From Flavobacteriales bacterium (lineage in GTDB: Bacteria > Bacteroidota > Bacteroidia > Flavobacteriales_E > Vicingaceae), in the NCBI GenBank assembly GCA_013359255.1, contig JABWCF010000016.1:50720-114719 (forward strand): a stretch of 64,000 nucleotides of DNA, read 5' to 3'. Under the pieces are notes generated by a model. It saw nothing but the letters and a program-made list of their open reading frames with translations, was not told the DNA's origin and did not search any database. Shown piece by piece: positions 46,499 to 56,562 of the stretch; the stretch's first letter is position 1; each line of letters starts with the position of its first letter. The translations under genes were made by a program, and so were the position numbers.

Positions 46499-48037
46499 AT
46501 GCTGGTAAAAACTTTCGGTAGTGCTGTTTATGGAATTAATGCAATAACTATTACCATAGAAGTTAATGTTGATAATGGCATTAAGTTTTTTCTGGTAGGT
46601 TTACCGGATAATGCAGTAAAAGAAAGTCAGCAACGCATAGAAGCCGCATTAAAAAACAACCGCTTTAAAATGCCGGCAAAAAAAATTGTAGTGAATATGG
46701 CTCCGGCCGATATAAAGAAAGAGGGCTCGGCTTACGATTTACCCATTGCATTAGCTATTCTTGCTGCAACCGAACAGGTAAATCATAAATGTTTACATCA
46801 ATATGTAATAATGGGCGAACTTTCATTAGACGGGAGTATCTTGCCCATAAAAGGAGCTTTGCCCATTGCCATTCAGGCTCAAAAGGAAGGTTTTAAAGGA
46901 CTTATTCTGCCTAAGCAAAATGCCCGCGAAGCAGCTATTGTATCAGATCTTGACGTTTACGGAGTTCAAACTATTTCCGAGGTAGCCGATTTTTTTGATA
47001 ATAAAAATTTGCCAGAAAAAATTAAAGTAAACACACGAGAAGAGTTTTTCGAAAATTTAAATAAATCAGAAGCCGATTTTGCCGATGTAAAAGGACAAGA
47101 AAATATAAAACGTGCCTTAGAAATTGCGGCTGCCGGTGGACACAATGTAATTATGATAGGCCCACCAGGAGCCGGGAAAACAATGCTTGCCAAAAGAACT
47201 CCTACTATTCTTCCGCCTTTATCTCTTCACGAAGCTCTTGAAACCACTAAAATTCATTCGGTTGGAGGTAAATTAGCTACCGATTCAGGATTAGTAACAC
47301 TTCGCCCTTTTCGTTCTCCTCATCATACCATTAGTGATGTAGCATTAGTAGGTGGTGGTGGATTTCCCCAACCCGGTGAAATTTCATTAGCTCACAACGG
47401 GGTACTCTTTCTTGATGAATTACCCGAGTTTAAACGTACTGTATTAGAAGTGCTTCGCCAACCTTTGGAAGAAAGAAAAATTACCATATCAAGAGCAAAA
47501 TTTTCGGTAGAATACCCTGCTAGTTTTATGCTCGTAGCTTCTATGAATCCTTGCCCCTGTGGATATTATAATCATCCGGAAAAAGAATGCGTTTGTTCTC
47601 CCGGAGTGGTACAAAAATATTTGAATAAAATTTCGGGGCCATTATTAGATCGTATTGATTTACACGTAGAAGTTACTCCTATTTCTTTTAACGAACTTTC
47701 GGCAAAACGCACTTCTGAAAAAAGTGTGAGTATAAGGGAGCGTGTAATTGCCGCAAGACAAATACAAGAGAAGAGATATAATGCACGCAACGGAGTGTAT
47801 TGCAATGCCCAAATGTCTTCTAAACAAATTCGGGAACTTTGTGCTATAAATAATGCCGGACAAACTTTACTTAAAACAGCGATGGAAAAACTTGGACTTT
47901 CGGCCAGAGCTTACGATAGAATTTTGAAGGTAGCCCGTACCATTGCCGATTTAGATAAATGCGAACACATAGAAACACAACACCTTGCCGAAGCAATTCA
48001 ATTTAGAAGTTTAGACCGAGAAGGATGGGCAGGATAA
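46499..48037 (+). CDS. comM: YifB/ComM-family AAA+ ATPase (Mg-chelatase-like)
   Basis: 512 residues. N-terminal Lon-like domain ([38 protein letters not shown]), then an AAA+ domain with Walker [10 protein letters not shown], Walker [10 protein letters not shown], and the Cys-rich [19 protein letters not shown] insert of the family, and a C-terminal helical lid ([18 protein letters not shown]). ComM is a hexameric branch-migration helicase that helps integrate transformed DNA. It directly follows gmhA, apparently by operon position only. Confidence 0.94.
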   Translation: MLVKTFGSAVYGINAITITIEVNVDNGIKFFLVGLPDNAVKESQQRIEAALKNNRFKMPAKKIVVNMAPADIKKEGSAYDLPIALAILAATEQVNHKCLHQYVIMGELSLDGSILPIKGALPIAIQAQKEGFKGLILPKQNAREAAIVSDLDVYGVQTISEVADFFDNKNLPEKIKVNTREEFFENLNKSEADFADVKGQENIKRALEIAAAGGHNVIMIGPPGAGKTMLAKRTPTILPPLSLHEALETTKIHSVGGKLATDSGLVTLRPFRSPHHTISDVALVGGGGFPQPGEISLAHNGVLFLDELPEFKRTVLEVLRQPLEERKITISRAKFSVEYPASFMLVASMNPCPCGYYNHPEKECVCSPGVVQKYLNKISGPLLDRIDLHVEVTPISFNELSAKRTSEKSVSIRERVIAARQIQEKRYNARNGVYCNAQMSSKQIRELCAINNAGQTLLKTAMEKLGLSARAYDRILKVARTIADLDKCEHIETQHLAEAIQFRSLDREGWAG

Positions 48038-48075
48038 ATAAAATAGACGAACAGAATAATTCGCCTATCTTATTT
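48036..48075 (-). terminator. Terminator of the kelch/propeller operon
   Basis: Arms 48036-48051 and 48060-48075 around an 8-base loop. In the minus-strand RNA all 16 positions pair if two G-U wobbles are allowed, while in the plus-strand RNA the same two positions mismatch as A-C. This points to use on the minus strand. It overlaps the comM stop codon. Confidence 0.75.
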
Positions 48076-48089
48076 ATCTGCTTTTATTT

Positions 48090-51000
48090 TTACTTCTGTA
48101 TGGCTATTTTTATACTATGCGTAAAATTATCCGTTGTAAGGTTAACTTGGTAAACCCCGTTTGAAAGATGCTCTATATTCATCATGGCTTGTCCGTAATG
48201 AATATTTATGTTATCTTCTTTATAAACTTTTTTCCCTTGAATATCTATTATGTCAATTTTCATTTTTGTTACTCCTAATGGTACATTAATGCGAATTTCT
48301 CCTTTCGTTGGATTAGGAAAAATACTAATACTTTTTAAGGGGTTATCATTTGTTATCCCCAAACACTCATCCACTACTACTATAAAATCAGCATGATTAC
48401 TGCATCCATTTCCATCTGTATAAGAGTAGGTAACAACATGTGTTCCAATTCCTGCTAATTGAGGATCAAAAATATTTCCGTTAACTCCTGGGCCACTATA
48501 AACTCCACCGTTAGGCGTTCCGGTTATTAATGTTACGGTTCCGTTGTTTACGCATACAGTATCTTGCATACTAAAGGTTACAGTTGGCAAGGGATTTACG
48601 GTTATCGTAATTTGGTCGAAATTTTCGCAACCATTACTATTCGTTCCAATTACAGTATATGTAGTAGTATTGCTTATAGCAAAGGGTACTCCATCAACTA
48701 CTCCGTTATTCCAAATATAGGTTAATGCTCCATTGCCGTTTAATGTTATGATGTCAGCTTCACAAACAGTATCGTTTGGCACTACACTTGCTGTTACTGT
48801 GGGTAGAACATTGACCGCAATTTGTGTGCTATCGCTATTAACACATGCATTTCCATCAATTACGGTTACTACATAGTATCCGCTCATATTAGTTTGAGCA
48901 TTTAATATTTCCGGATTCTGTGAATTTGAAACATATCCACTGGGGCCTGTCCAAGTATAAGTTACTCCTCCTCCAGAATTTAACTTTATAGTATCGCCTA
49001 CACACACCGGACTATTGCTTCCTACTATTACGGTTGGTAAAGGATGAACAGTTACCAATGTACTATCGCTATTAACACATGCGTTTCCATCGGTTACGGT
49101 TACTACATAATATCCGTTCATATTAGTTTGGACATTTAATATTTCCGGATTCTGTGAGTTTGAAACATATCCATTGGGGCCTGTCCAAGTATAAGTTACC
49201 CCTCCTCCAGAATTTAACTTTATAGTATCGCCTACACACACCGGACTGTTGCTCCCTACTATTACGGTTGGTAAAGGATGAACAGTTACTATAACCACGA
49301 TAGAAGAACCTACACAACCATTTGCTGTTGGAGTAATAGTATAGGTAGCCGTACCATTACCTGTTAATGTTTGTGTAATGTTACTTCCGCTTCCGTTGTT
49401 TGCTCCGTTTACTCCACCTTGTACCACTGTCCAATTGAATGTTGTGCCGCCTACGTTAGACGTTAAGTTTATATTTGTAGACTGTCCGGAACAGATAATT
49501 TGTGAATTAGGCGTAGCTGTTGCAACCGGCAATGGATTAACTGTTACTACTACTATTATTGGCAACCCTACGCATCCATTTGCTGTAGGCGTAATTGTAT
49601 ATGTAGCCGTTCCGTTTCCCGTTAATATTTGTGAAATGGTACTTCCGCTTCCATTGCTTGCTCCGCTTACTCCACTCTGTAATACAGTCCAGTTATAAGT
49701 GGTACCACCCACGTTTGATGTTAAAACAATGTTGGTACTTTGTCCCGAACAAATAGTTTGCAAATTGGGTGTGGCTGTGGCTACCGGAATAGGGTTTACA
49801 ATTATATATGCGTTTTTTACTTCTGTATCGTTTCCATATAAATTGGTTGCTACTAATGTTACATCGTATGTGCCTGGAGTGTTATAAGTAACTATAGGAT
49901 TTTGTTGTGTAGAAGTTCCTGGCGTTCCACCAGAAAAAGTCCAGTTCCAACTCGTTGGATTATTTGTACTCAAATCGGTAAACTGAACTTGAGAACCTTC
50001 GCATATAATAGTTGGCGTGGCTGAAAAATTTGCTACTGGAGGATTTGTCCCAACCCCTTCAATGTTTATATTGTCGATGTATAAATTATTACCATATCGG
50101 TTATGATTTCTGAAGGAAATGGTTACAGAAGGTTGACCAATATATGCATTTAAATTAATTGTATCCGTTCTCCATTGATTTACAGCAGGTATGAAAGATT
50201 GATTGGAATTAGGTGCTGTGGAAAGAATTGTGCCACCCTTATAATAAACTTGGGTCCATGTCTGTCCGCAGTTGGTAGACACCAAAACAGAAAGCGTATC
50301 ACTGTATGTGGAGTTTGGTTTTCTGCAGTATGCAACGTCAAAAAACATTTTTGCAGAATTTAACCCACTAAAATTAAGAGGATATGTAATCATTTGATCT
50401 TTGGTTCCCACTTTATTTACGCTGTTATTTGGAAACCATGCACAAGATCCTGAATTACTATAACCTCCAACAACAGTATTTCTTTCCCAAACAAAACCAT
50501 CTGCACCGCCATCAACCATGCTCCAATTTAAAGGTAAAAAGGGTAAATTCTGAAATCCCTCAACTAGTGGTGGAGCAAAGCCTCCTACAGTAACCGTAAC
50601 ATTTGCCGTTCCAACACATCCATTTATGGTTGTACCGGAAACCGTGTATATTGTTGTTACAGCAGGATTAGCAACGGGATTAGGACAATTGGTGCAACTT
50701 AAACCAAGTGAAGGGGACCAAGCATACGAAACAGCTCCACTCGCTAAAAGACTTACGCTTCCGCTAGGACAAATAGAGGGGTTACTAGGAGAAACCGTAA
50801 TATTTGCATTATCTACAGTTACGGTAATTGTAGCAGTATTTGAGCATGTGCCATTAGACCCTGTAACTGTGTAGGTGGTTGTAGATGTTGGGTTTGCAAC
50901 AGGGTTTGGGCAGTTCGTGCAACTTAATCCCGTTACCGGTGTCCATGAATATGAAGAAGCACCACTTGCAGTAAGATTAGTAGAGCCTCCTTGACAAATA

Positions 51001-52355
51001 GTTGATGAAGGCGATGCCGATACCGTAACATTGGGTATCGAACCATTTAAAACAGTAAGTGTTTGAGAGGTTTGGGTGCAACCAAACAGATTACAAACTT
51101 GAAGAGTAATTGTATAGGTACCCGGAGTATTCCAACATATATTTGAAGGATTTTGCTGTGTTGATGATGCAGGAGTTCCTCCGGTAAATGTCCAGTTCCA
51201 AGAGGTTGGAGAATTTGTGCTATTATCGGTAAAAGAAACACATTGTCCTGCGCAAATTGTGTTGTTACTCATTGTGAATGCAGCTATAGGTGGTTCTTGC
51301 CACTTGGCAAGAAAATTTGCAGGGTTTCCGCCTGCTTCTGTAAATTCGCCTCCAGCATACAATTCGTTATTATAAACATGTAAAGCCCGAAGATAGCCAT
51401 TCATACCACTAGTCATATTTAACCAATTAGAGCCATTCCACCTAGCCACATTACTTGCCGGGTTTCCGCCTGCTGTGGTAAAGGAGCCTCCGGCTATAAT
51501 GTCTCCGTTATAATTTGTAATACCACGAACATATCCATTTACTCCTGTACCTAAAGCAGACCATGAACTTCCGTTATATTTTGCTATTCCTGAACAATTA
51601 TTGTTTCCTCCTACTTCTATAAAGTGTCCGCCCATGTACAACTGATTATTATACACATGTAGCACTCTTACAGTACTATCTAAACCACCCGGAATTCCTA
51701 CTCCACCGTTTCCTCCCACCCATGTCGTTCCATTCCACTTTACTATTCTGTCGCAAGCCGTACATCCATTTACATTCGCAAAATCTCCTCCTACCCAAAG
51801 CTGGCCATTATAAACGGCTAATGCTCTTACATCATTATCGAAAGCAGTTGTTAGTCCTCCTAATGCAACCCAATTAGTACCATTCCACATGGCTAATCGA
51901 TAGCAAGTATTTCCATCGGCAGTTAAAAAATCGCCACCGGCAATTAAATTACCGTTCCAGACTGTAAGAGCCAATACATCGTTGTCAAAACCTGTTCCTA
52001 AGGGTTGCCAAGAACTTCCGTCCCAACGGGCAATACCATTACAGCCAACACAGGGCTGAGAAATATTCCAAAAGTCTCCACATACAACTAGATCTCCATT
52101 ATATACAACAGCCGCACGTACAACCTTCCCTATGGCATTATTAAAACAACTAAAGTTAGCTCCATTCCATTTGGCCACAAATTCGCAAGGGCCTGGTCCA
52201 TTACTATTAAAACTGCCTCCTACAATCAGTTGGTTATTCCAAGTTGTAAGGCAGTGGTCATCGTTGTTTAAGCCATTGCCAACTTGAATCCAGTTTTGGC
52301 AGTATGTGTACATAACGGGTAGGATAAAACCTAAGAGCATTAATACTTTTTTCAT
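48090..52355 (-). CDS. Very large secreted protein: propeller-like repeats, PKD and Ig-like modules, type A T9SS sorting domain
   Basis: 1421 residues with a signal peptide (MKKVLMLLGFILPVMYTYCQ). The first about 350 residues hold seven units with a [GC]G-x-F motif followed by A-x-W-[ND]-G-x-x-W, which suggests a seven-bladed beta-propeller. Then come a PKD module (WNWTFTGGTP), paired Ig-like modules, a lectin-like domain of the cleaved-adhesin type (FLPLNWSMVDGG to LYIDNINIEG), a second PKD, and a chain of tandem Ig-like repeats. A type A sorting domain (SISIFPNPTKGEIRI, IQGKKVYKED, HLSNGVYQVNL) ends the protein. It is last in an operon with three kelch proteins and a DUF4907 lipoprotein. 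Surface adhesion is inferred. Confidence 0.88.
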   Translation of the reverse strand: MKKVLMLLGFILPVMYTYCQNWIQVGNGLNNDDHCLTTWNNQLIVGGSFNSNGPGPCEFVAKWNGANFSCFNNAIGKVVRAAVVYNGDLVVCGDFWNISQPCVGCNGIARWDGSSWQPLGTGFDNDVLALTVWNGNLIAGGDFLTADGNTCYRLAMWNGTNWVALGGLTTAFDNDVRALAVYNGQLWVGGDFANVNGCTACDRIVKWNGTTWVGGNGGVGIPGGLDSTVRVLHVYNNQLYMGGHFIEVGGNNNCSGIAKYNGSSWSALGTGVNGYVRGITNYNGDIIAGGSFTTAGGNPASNVARWNGSNWLNMTSGMNGYLRALHVYNNELYAGGEFTEAGGNPANFLAKWQEPPIAAFTMSNNTICAGQCVSFTDNSTNSPTSWNWTFTGGTPASSTQQNPSNICWNTPGTYTITLQVCNLFGCTQTSQTLTVLNGSIPNVTVSASPSSTICQGGSTNLTASGASSYSWTPVTGLSCTNCPNPVANPTSTTTYTVTGSNGTCSNTATITVTVDNANITVSPSNPSICPSGSVSLLASGAVSYAWSPSLGLSCTNCPNPVANPAVTTIYTVSGTTINGCVGTANVTVTVGGFAPPLVEGFQNLPFLPLNWSMVDGGADGFVWERNTVVGGYSNSGSCAWFPNNSVNKVGTKDQMITYPLNFSGLNSAKMFFDVAYCRKPNSTYSDTLSVLVSTNCGQTWTQVYYKGGTILSTAPNSNQSFIPAVNQWRTDTINLNAYIGQPSVTISFRNHNRYGNNLYIDNINIEGVGTNPPVANFSATPTIICEGSQVQFTDLSTNNPTSWNWTFSGGTPGTSTQQNPIVTYNTPGTYDVTLVATNLYGNDTEVKNAYIIVNPIPVATATPNLQTICSGQSTNIVLTSNVGGTTYNWTVLQSGVSGASNGSGSTISQILTGNGTATYTITPTANGCVGLPIIVVVTVNPLPVATATPNSQIICSGQSTNINLTSNVGGTTFNWTVVQGGVNGANNGSGSNITQTLTGNGTATYTITPTANGCVGSSIVVIVTVHPLPTVIVGSNSPVCVGDTIKLNSGGGVTYTWTGPNGYVSNSQNPEILNVQTNMNGYYVVTVTDGNACVNSDSTLVTVHPLPTVIVGSNSPVCVGDTIKLNSGGGVTYTWTGPSGYVSNSQNPEILNAQTNMSGYYVVTVIDGNACVNSDSTQIAVNVLPTVTASVVPNDTVCEADIITLNGNGALTYIWNNGVVDGVPFAISNTTTYTVIGTNSNGCENFDQITITVNPLPTVTFSMQDTVCVNNGTVTLITGTPNGGVYSGPGVNGNIFDPQLAGIGTHVVTYSYTDGNGCSNHADFIVVVDECLGITNDNPLKSISIFPNPTKGEIRINVPLGVTKMKIDIIDIQGKKVYKEDNINIHYGQAMMNIEHLSNGVYQVNLTTDNFTHSIKIAIQK
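48813..49280 (-). repeat. Two tandem 234-bp Ig-like repeats
   Basis: Copies at 48813-49046 and 49047-49280, each 78 residues starting HPLPTVIVGSNSP. The encoded proteins differ at only 7 of 78 positions, so the duplication is recent or is homogenised by recombination. Confidence 0.9.
49281..49796 (-). repeat. Two tandem 258-bp Ig-like repeats
   Basis: Copies at 49281-49538 and 49539-49796, each 86 residues starting NP[IL]PVATATPN. They abut the 234-bp pair without a gap but are a different module, more diverged between copies. Confidence 0.85.
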
Positions 52356-52359
52356 ATTT

Positions 52360-52755
52360 CTATTTATTTACTAATACCCCTAAACTATCTAGTTCTGCCT
52401 TGCTAATAGTAGGAGGTATAATATTATTTTTTATTCTTTCGATAATAAATGCGGCTGTTTTTTCAGCATCTTCTTTAGATTTAAAACCTTCCATTCCTTC
52501 AATGGCGGGTATATGAGGCTGATGAATATATTTCATTCCGTTTACAAGAATATCGTAACCAAACTCGTTTTCGTTTGTGTTGAATATTTCTACGCTGTAT
52601 TGCGGAGAAATTTTACTTAAATCTAAAGTTGAATCAGATGATTTAATATTTTTTTCTTGAGTAGTATTTGCATTTAGTGTTTCGTTCACCACATTTTCAG
52701 AGCAACTCAGTAGTGTTGAAAGAATAAAAAAAAAGATATAACTCTTTACGTTCAT
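52360..52755 (-). CDS. DUF4907 family lipoprotein
   Basis: 131 residues. The lipobox LLSC at about residues 15-18 predicts lipid anchoring. The conserved part is YSVEIFNTNENEFGYDILVNG, then HQPHIPAIEG, FKSKEDAEKTAAFII and NIIPPTISKAELDSLG, as in DUF4907 proteins, which occur beside kelch proteins in Bacteroidota. Function is not known. It abuts the kelch gene at 52756 without spacer and lies 4 bases before the 1421-residue protein gene. Confidence 0.82.
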   Translation of the reverse strand: MNVKSYIFFFILSTLLSCSENVVNETLNANTTQEKNIKSSDSTLDLSKISPQYSVEIFNTNENEFGYDILVNGMKYIHQPHIPAIEGMEGFKSKEDAEKTAAFIIERIKNNIIPPTISKAELDSLGVLVNK

Positions 52756-53991
52756 TTAATCAGTAACAATAAATTTTCCGGAAGATACGTATGCATTTGA
52801 AGACATTATATTGTAAAAATAATACCCTTCTTTAACTTCGTTATTAAAAGCAAGTGTTAAGATTGTATTACCATTTACTATTTGTTGTTGAGTAATAGAT
52901 AGCGGTATTTCTTTACCTTCTACTGAATAGGCTAATACTTTACAATTCTCTAAGTGCCCTTTTACATTAATGGTAAGAAGATTTCGTTGCGAAACCGGAT
53001 TCGGAAAACAGAAAGAAGAAACTTTAAACAACGAATAATCTTCTATGCTTAAAATAGGCACGTATTCGTAAAAGTCTTCGGTAGGTAATCCATCATACCC
53101 GGTACCAACATAAATGCTTGTCCACGAGCCGAAAGCTGCGGCACTAGCTCTTGCAGAACCTTGAAAGTCTAATCGTTTTGTCCATGTATCGCTCGAAATT
53201 TTGTATTCCCAAAAATCTTTTTGATAGGCAAAGGTATTATCGTACCCTAATCCTACAAAGCCTTGATAGCCCATATTTGCAGCAATAGCACCGGAACGAG
53301 GAGATCCTCCGAAATTATTTTTTTGTATCCATGAATCATTTGCCGGATTGTACTGCCACCAATCGTTTTTTAAAATTCCATCGTCACCGGTACCTGCCCA
53401 AGCCATTCCACCCATGGCTATAGCCACCGCTTGTTTTCTTGCTGTTCCTCCAAAATCGTTTTTTTGTGTCCATACATTTGTAAGCGGACTGTATTCCCAC
53501 ATATCTTTCTTTAATCCGGTGGCATCTTGGCCTGTGCCCAAATAGCCTTTTCCATTAATAGCAAAACCGATTGCCGATCTTCGAGGGGTACCTCCAAAAG
53601 ATGCTTTTTGTGTCCACACTTTTGTTACAGGATCGTATTCCCAAAAATCATCCATGTATAACATATCTCCTTGCCCTGTTCCCACGTATCCTTTATTGTT
53701 TATTACAAATGCTACAGAATTATTTCTATTTAATCCGGCTCCTGTTTCGCCACCAATACTTTCTATTTTATCCCAATCGTTATTATTGATTTGGTATCTG
53801 TAAAAAGTTCTTTTGTAATCATTATAATCATATCCGGTTCCTAAATATCCTGTGCCATTTATAAAAAAAGCAACACAACCGGTTTTAGGTCCACCATTAA
53901 CGGTATCTCTTTTTATCCACACGTTGGTTTGAGAGAGTAGCGCATTAATTCCAAGAAACAAGACAGTAATAAAAGATAGATTTTTTTTCAT
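52756..53991 (-). CDS. Kelch-repeat secreted protein with type A T9SS tail (third of three)
   Basis: 411 residues: signal peptide (MKKNLSFITVLFLGINALLSQ), six kelch units each with a G-[YF]-x-G-[TL]-G core (one AWAGTG and one IYVGTG variant) followed by W-x-Y or F-W-E-Y, then a C-terminal sorting domain (SSFCFPNPVSQRNLL, GYYFYNIMS, ending GKFIVTD). A six-bladed propeller is predicted. It is a paralog of the next two genes upstream and abuts DUF4907. Ligand unknown. Confidence 0.87.
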   Translation of the reverse strand: MKKNLSFITVLFLGINALLSQTNVWIKRDTVNGGPKTGCVAFFINGTGYLGTGYDYNDYKRTFYRYQINNNDWDKIESIGGETGAGLNRNNSVAFVINNKGYVGTGQGDMLYMDDFWEYDPVTKVWTQKASFGGTPRRSAIGFAINGKGYLGTGQDATGLKKDMWEYSPLTNVWTQKNDFGGTARKQAVAIAMGGMAWAGTGDDGILKNDWWQYNPANDSWIQKNNFGGSPRSGAIAANMGYQGFVGLGYDNTFAYQKDFWEYKISSDTWTKRLDFQGSARASAAAFGSWTSIYVGTGYDGLPTEDFYEYVPILSIEDYSLFKVSSFCFPNPVSQRNLLTINVKGHLENCKVLAYSVEGKEIPLSITQQQIVNGNTILTLAFNNEVKEGYYFYNIMSSNAYVSSGKFIVTD

Positions 53992-54004
53992 TTTAAAAAC
54001 GGAA

Positions 54005-55246
54005 TTAAAGAATGATTATTTTTTTTGTAATTATCTCATTAGACATGGTATTTTCTTCAGGTAATAATTTGATAAAGTAAACTCCTGGTGCTAAATTTTC
54101 TCTGTTAATTTCTGTATTTTTTCCAATGTTTATAGTAGAGTGTACAACTTCTCCGTTTGTATTTAAAAGTTGGAGTGTGTATTTTATTGAATTATTTTTT
54201 ATTGAAACGGTAAAGTTTTCAGAAGCAGGGTTTGGAAATACTGAAACAGAGTGTTCCTGATTGTGTTCGTTCACATCGTTAGGAGAACCTGGCCAATACT
54301 GATAAAAATTTTGTTTTGTTCCAGTTTCGCTTTTTCCAGTTCCCACATAACCGAATTTATCTATTACAAAACTTACAGCACCTCGCCTACCTCCACCATC
54401 ATAATTCTTTTTAATAAACCATTTATTTGTTTGGGGATTATACTCATAAAAATCATCTTTATATCCACCGTCAATCCCTAAACCAATGTATGCTCTTCCG
54501 TTTAGTTCAAAGCCTATGCAACCCATTCGGGCAGAACCCGGAAAGTTTAGTTTTTTTGTCCATGTATTGGTTTGGAGGTCAAACTCCCACCAATCGTTTT
54601 GATAATTATCTTCGTTTGCTCCAAGACCGATGTAAGCTTTTCCGTTTATCCCCACTCCTATTAATCCGTATCTCTCCATTTTTATACCCGGAAAAGCACT
54701 TACGTATACCCATTGGTTGGTGGCCGGATTAAAAGACCAAAGTTGATTTGAATACGTACTTGGCCCATTTTTACCACCACAAACGTATGCTAAATTATTT
54801 ATTACAAATGCCGTAGCATAGTAGATACCTGTACCTGAATTACCAGGAAAATTAGCCTTCTGAAGCCATGTATTGGTTTGCGGGTTGTATTCCCACATAT
54901 CGCTTTGCCTTGTACCTAAAAATGCATCGGGGTGGTTTATTCCCAACCCTATGTATCCTTTATTTGCAACTGTAAAACCTACGGCATTTCTTCTAGCTAC
55001 ACCGGGAAAGTTTGCTTTTTGTGTCCAGATATCATCGGCCGAATCGTATTCCCATAAATCTTTATTTAGAATATTTGAGGAATCTTGCCCCGTTCCAATA
55101 TATCCTTTATTTCCAATTGCAAAAGCTACAGCTCTTTCTCTTTTTCCTCCGCCAAAGGGAGTTTTTTTTATCCAATCGTTATTTTGGGTGTATAAAGAAG
55201 TAACAAAAAATATTAAGAGATAAGAAATAGATAATTTTTTCATCAT
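54005..55246 (-). CDS. Kelch-repeat secreted protein with type A T9SS tail (second of three)
   Basis: 413 residues from the ATG at 55246; a TTG further upstream would overlap the neighbouring gene and is not needed. Signal peptide (LSISYLLIFFVTSLYTQ), six kelch units (GYIGTG, GYIGLG, AYVCGG, AYIGLG twice, GYVGTG), and a type A sorting tail (HSVSVFPNPASENFTV, LAPGVYFIKLL, ending KKIIIL). It begins 2 bases after the stop of the upstream kelch gene. Confidence 0.87.
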   Translation of the reverse strand: MMKKLSISYLLIFFVTSLYTQNNDWIKKTPFGGGKRERAVAFAIGNKGYIGTGQDSSNILNKDLWEYDSADDIWTQKANFPGVARRNAVGFTVANKGYIGLGINHPDAFLGTRQSDMWEYNPQTNTWLQKANFPGNSGTGIYYATAFVINNLAYVCGGKNGPSTYSNQLWSFNPATNQWVYVSAFPGIKMERYGLIGVGINGKAYIGLGANEDNYQNDWWEFDLQTNTWTKKLNFPGSARMGCIGFELNGRAYIGLGIDGGYKDDFYEYNPQTNKWFIKKNYDGGGRRGAVSFVIDKFGYVGTGKSETGTKQNFYQYWPGSPNDVNEHNQEHSVSVFPNPASENFTVSIKNNSIKYTLQLLNTNGEVVHSTINIGKNTEINRENLAPGVYFIKLLPEENTMSNEIITKKIIIL

Positions 55247-55248
55247 AA

Positions 55249-56487
55249 TTATTCCCAAATTAGTTTGCCAGTTTTCGAAGTATTGTATCTTTTGCTATTT
55301 AAGCAGTAGAAATACATTCCGGAAGAAAGATCATCTCTGTTAATCGTTACCAGATTCGAAGATATTTCATTGATTGTGCGAACCACACTTCCGTTTGAAG
55401 AATATATGGTTAAGGAGAAATCGTACTTATATAAATCAGGTATATTTCCTAAATCAAAGGTGGTTTCAGTTGAAGCCGGCAATGGATAAATTTTTATTTC
55501 GTTAAGAGAATTGCTTAATTCATCGGTAGAAAGCAACTCGCTGTACTCCCAAAAATCGGAAAAGTTGGTTCCATTTGTTCCAGTTCCTGCGTATCCTTTA
55601 TTTCCAATAACGAGGCAAGACAAATACCTTCTTGGCAAGCCACCAAAATCAGCAATTTGAACCCAAAGGTTTGTAAGCGGATTGTATTCCCAAAAATCTC
55701 CGTAGTTGGTACCACTTGAATAATTATCGCCTGTACCAAGATAACCCTTGCCGTTTAGTGCAAATCCTGCGGCTTCCATGCGTTGGGCAAATCCGCCTAC
55801 ATTGGTTTTTTGTGTCCAGCTGTTAAGGGCGGGGTCGTATTCCCAAAAATCATTTGAAGAGCCAAATCCTGTAATAAACCCTGTTCCAACATAACCTTTA
55901 TTTCCTATGGCAAAACCTACGGCCGAAATTCTACCACCTGTTGGTATAGATGCTATGGCTGTCCATTGGTTATTTACCGGGTCGTATCTGTAAAAAGCAC
56001 TTGTGTATCCGCTATTTGTTAAACCTGTTCCTACATATCCGTAATTTCCAATTACAAAAGCAACTCCTCCCCTCATAGGGCCTCCTAAAAAATTGGCTTT
56101 TTTTGTCCAGATATTTGTTAGTTGATCGTATTCAAAAAATTCGGCTGTATTAGCAAATGTGCTGTCTCTTCCGGTACCTACATAACCCTTATTTCCAATA
56201 CTAAAACCTACGTTATGATAACTCTTTCCTCCGGCATAATCTGCTTTTTGTGTCCATGAGTTAGAGGCGGGGTCGTATTCCCAAATATCTTTAAACAGTA
56301 CCTGACCTTGGGCATTGTAGTGCCCCGTACCTAGATATCCTCTATTTCCGATAGTAAATGCAACACATCGGTGACGTCCAACCCCTCCAAAATTGGCTCT
56401 TTGGGTCCAACCAAAATTTGCAGAATTTGCGTTGTTAAAAAAGAATAAAGACTCGATGAATACGAGCAGAAAGTATATTTTTTTCAT
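55249..56487 (-). CDS. Kelch-repeat secreted protein with type A T9SS tail (first of three)
   Basis: 412 residues: signal peptide (MKKIYFLLVFIESLFFFNN), six kelch units with GY[LVA]GTG cores and FWEYDP/IWEYDP motifs, then a shorter sorting domain (NEIKIYPLPASTETTF, SSNGSVVRTI, LSSGMYFYCL, ending GKLIWE). It is the first gene of a five-gene minus-strand operon that runs to 48090. A short inverted repeat lies in its upstream region. Confidence 0.87.
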   Translation of the reverse strand: MKKIYFLLVFIESLFFFNNANSANFGWTQRANFGGVGRHRCVAFTIGNRGYLGTGHYNAQGQVLFKDIWEYDPASNSWTQKADYAGGKSYHNVGFSIGNKGYVGTGRDSTFANTAEFFEYDQLTNIWTKKANFLGGPMRGGVAFVIGNYGYVGTGLTNSGYTSAFYRYDPVNNQWTAIASIPTGGRISAVGFAIGNKGYVGTGFITGFGSSNDFWEYDPALNSWTQKTNVGGFAQRMEAAGFALNGKGYLGTGDNYSSGTNYGDFWEYNPLTNLWVQIADFGGLPRRYLSCLVIGNKGYAGTGTNGTNFSDFWEYSELLSTDELSNSLNEIKIYPLPASTETTFDLGNIPDLYKYDFSLTIYSSNGSVVRTINEISSNLVTINRDDLSSGMYFYCLNSKRYNTSKTGKLIWE

Positions 56488-56508
56488 AGGCGATAAACTT
56501 TACGTAAG

Positions 56509-56524
56509 AACTTGTTGCCAAGTT
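56509..56524 (-). promoter_or_regulatory. Inverted repeat upstream of the kelch operon
   Basis: AACTTG and CAAGTT form 6-base arms around TTGC, 22 bases before the ATG at 56487. This could be an operator or a leader hairpin. No TAnnTTTG element is clear here. Confidence 0.25.
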
Positions 56525-56562
56525 ACATAAAATTAATATTCGCTTAACATATTTTAAAAAAA

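Noticed and set aside
48813..49796. Regularly repeated DNA considered as a CRISPR array
   Set aside because: The repeats are 234 and 258 bases, contiguous and in frame, and encode Ig-like protein modules.
49378..50874. Plus-strand frames of 60-106 codons opposite the 1421-residue protein
   Set aside because: They are low-complexity shadows of Thr/Val/Gly-rich codons, lacking signals and similarity.
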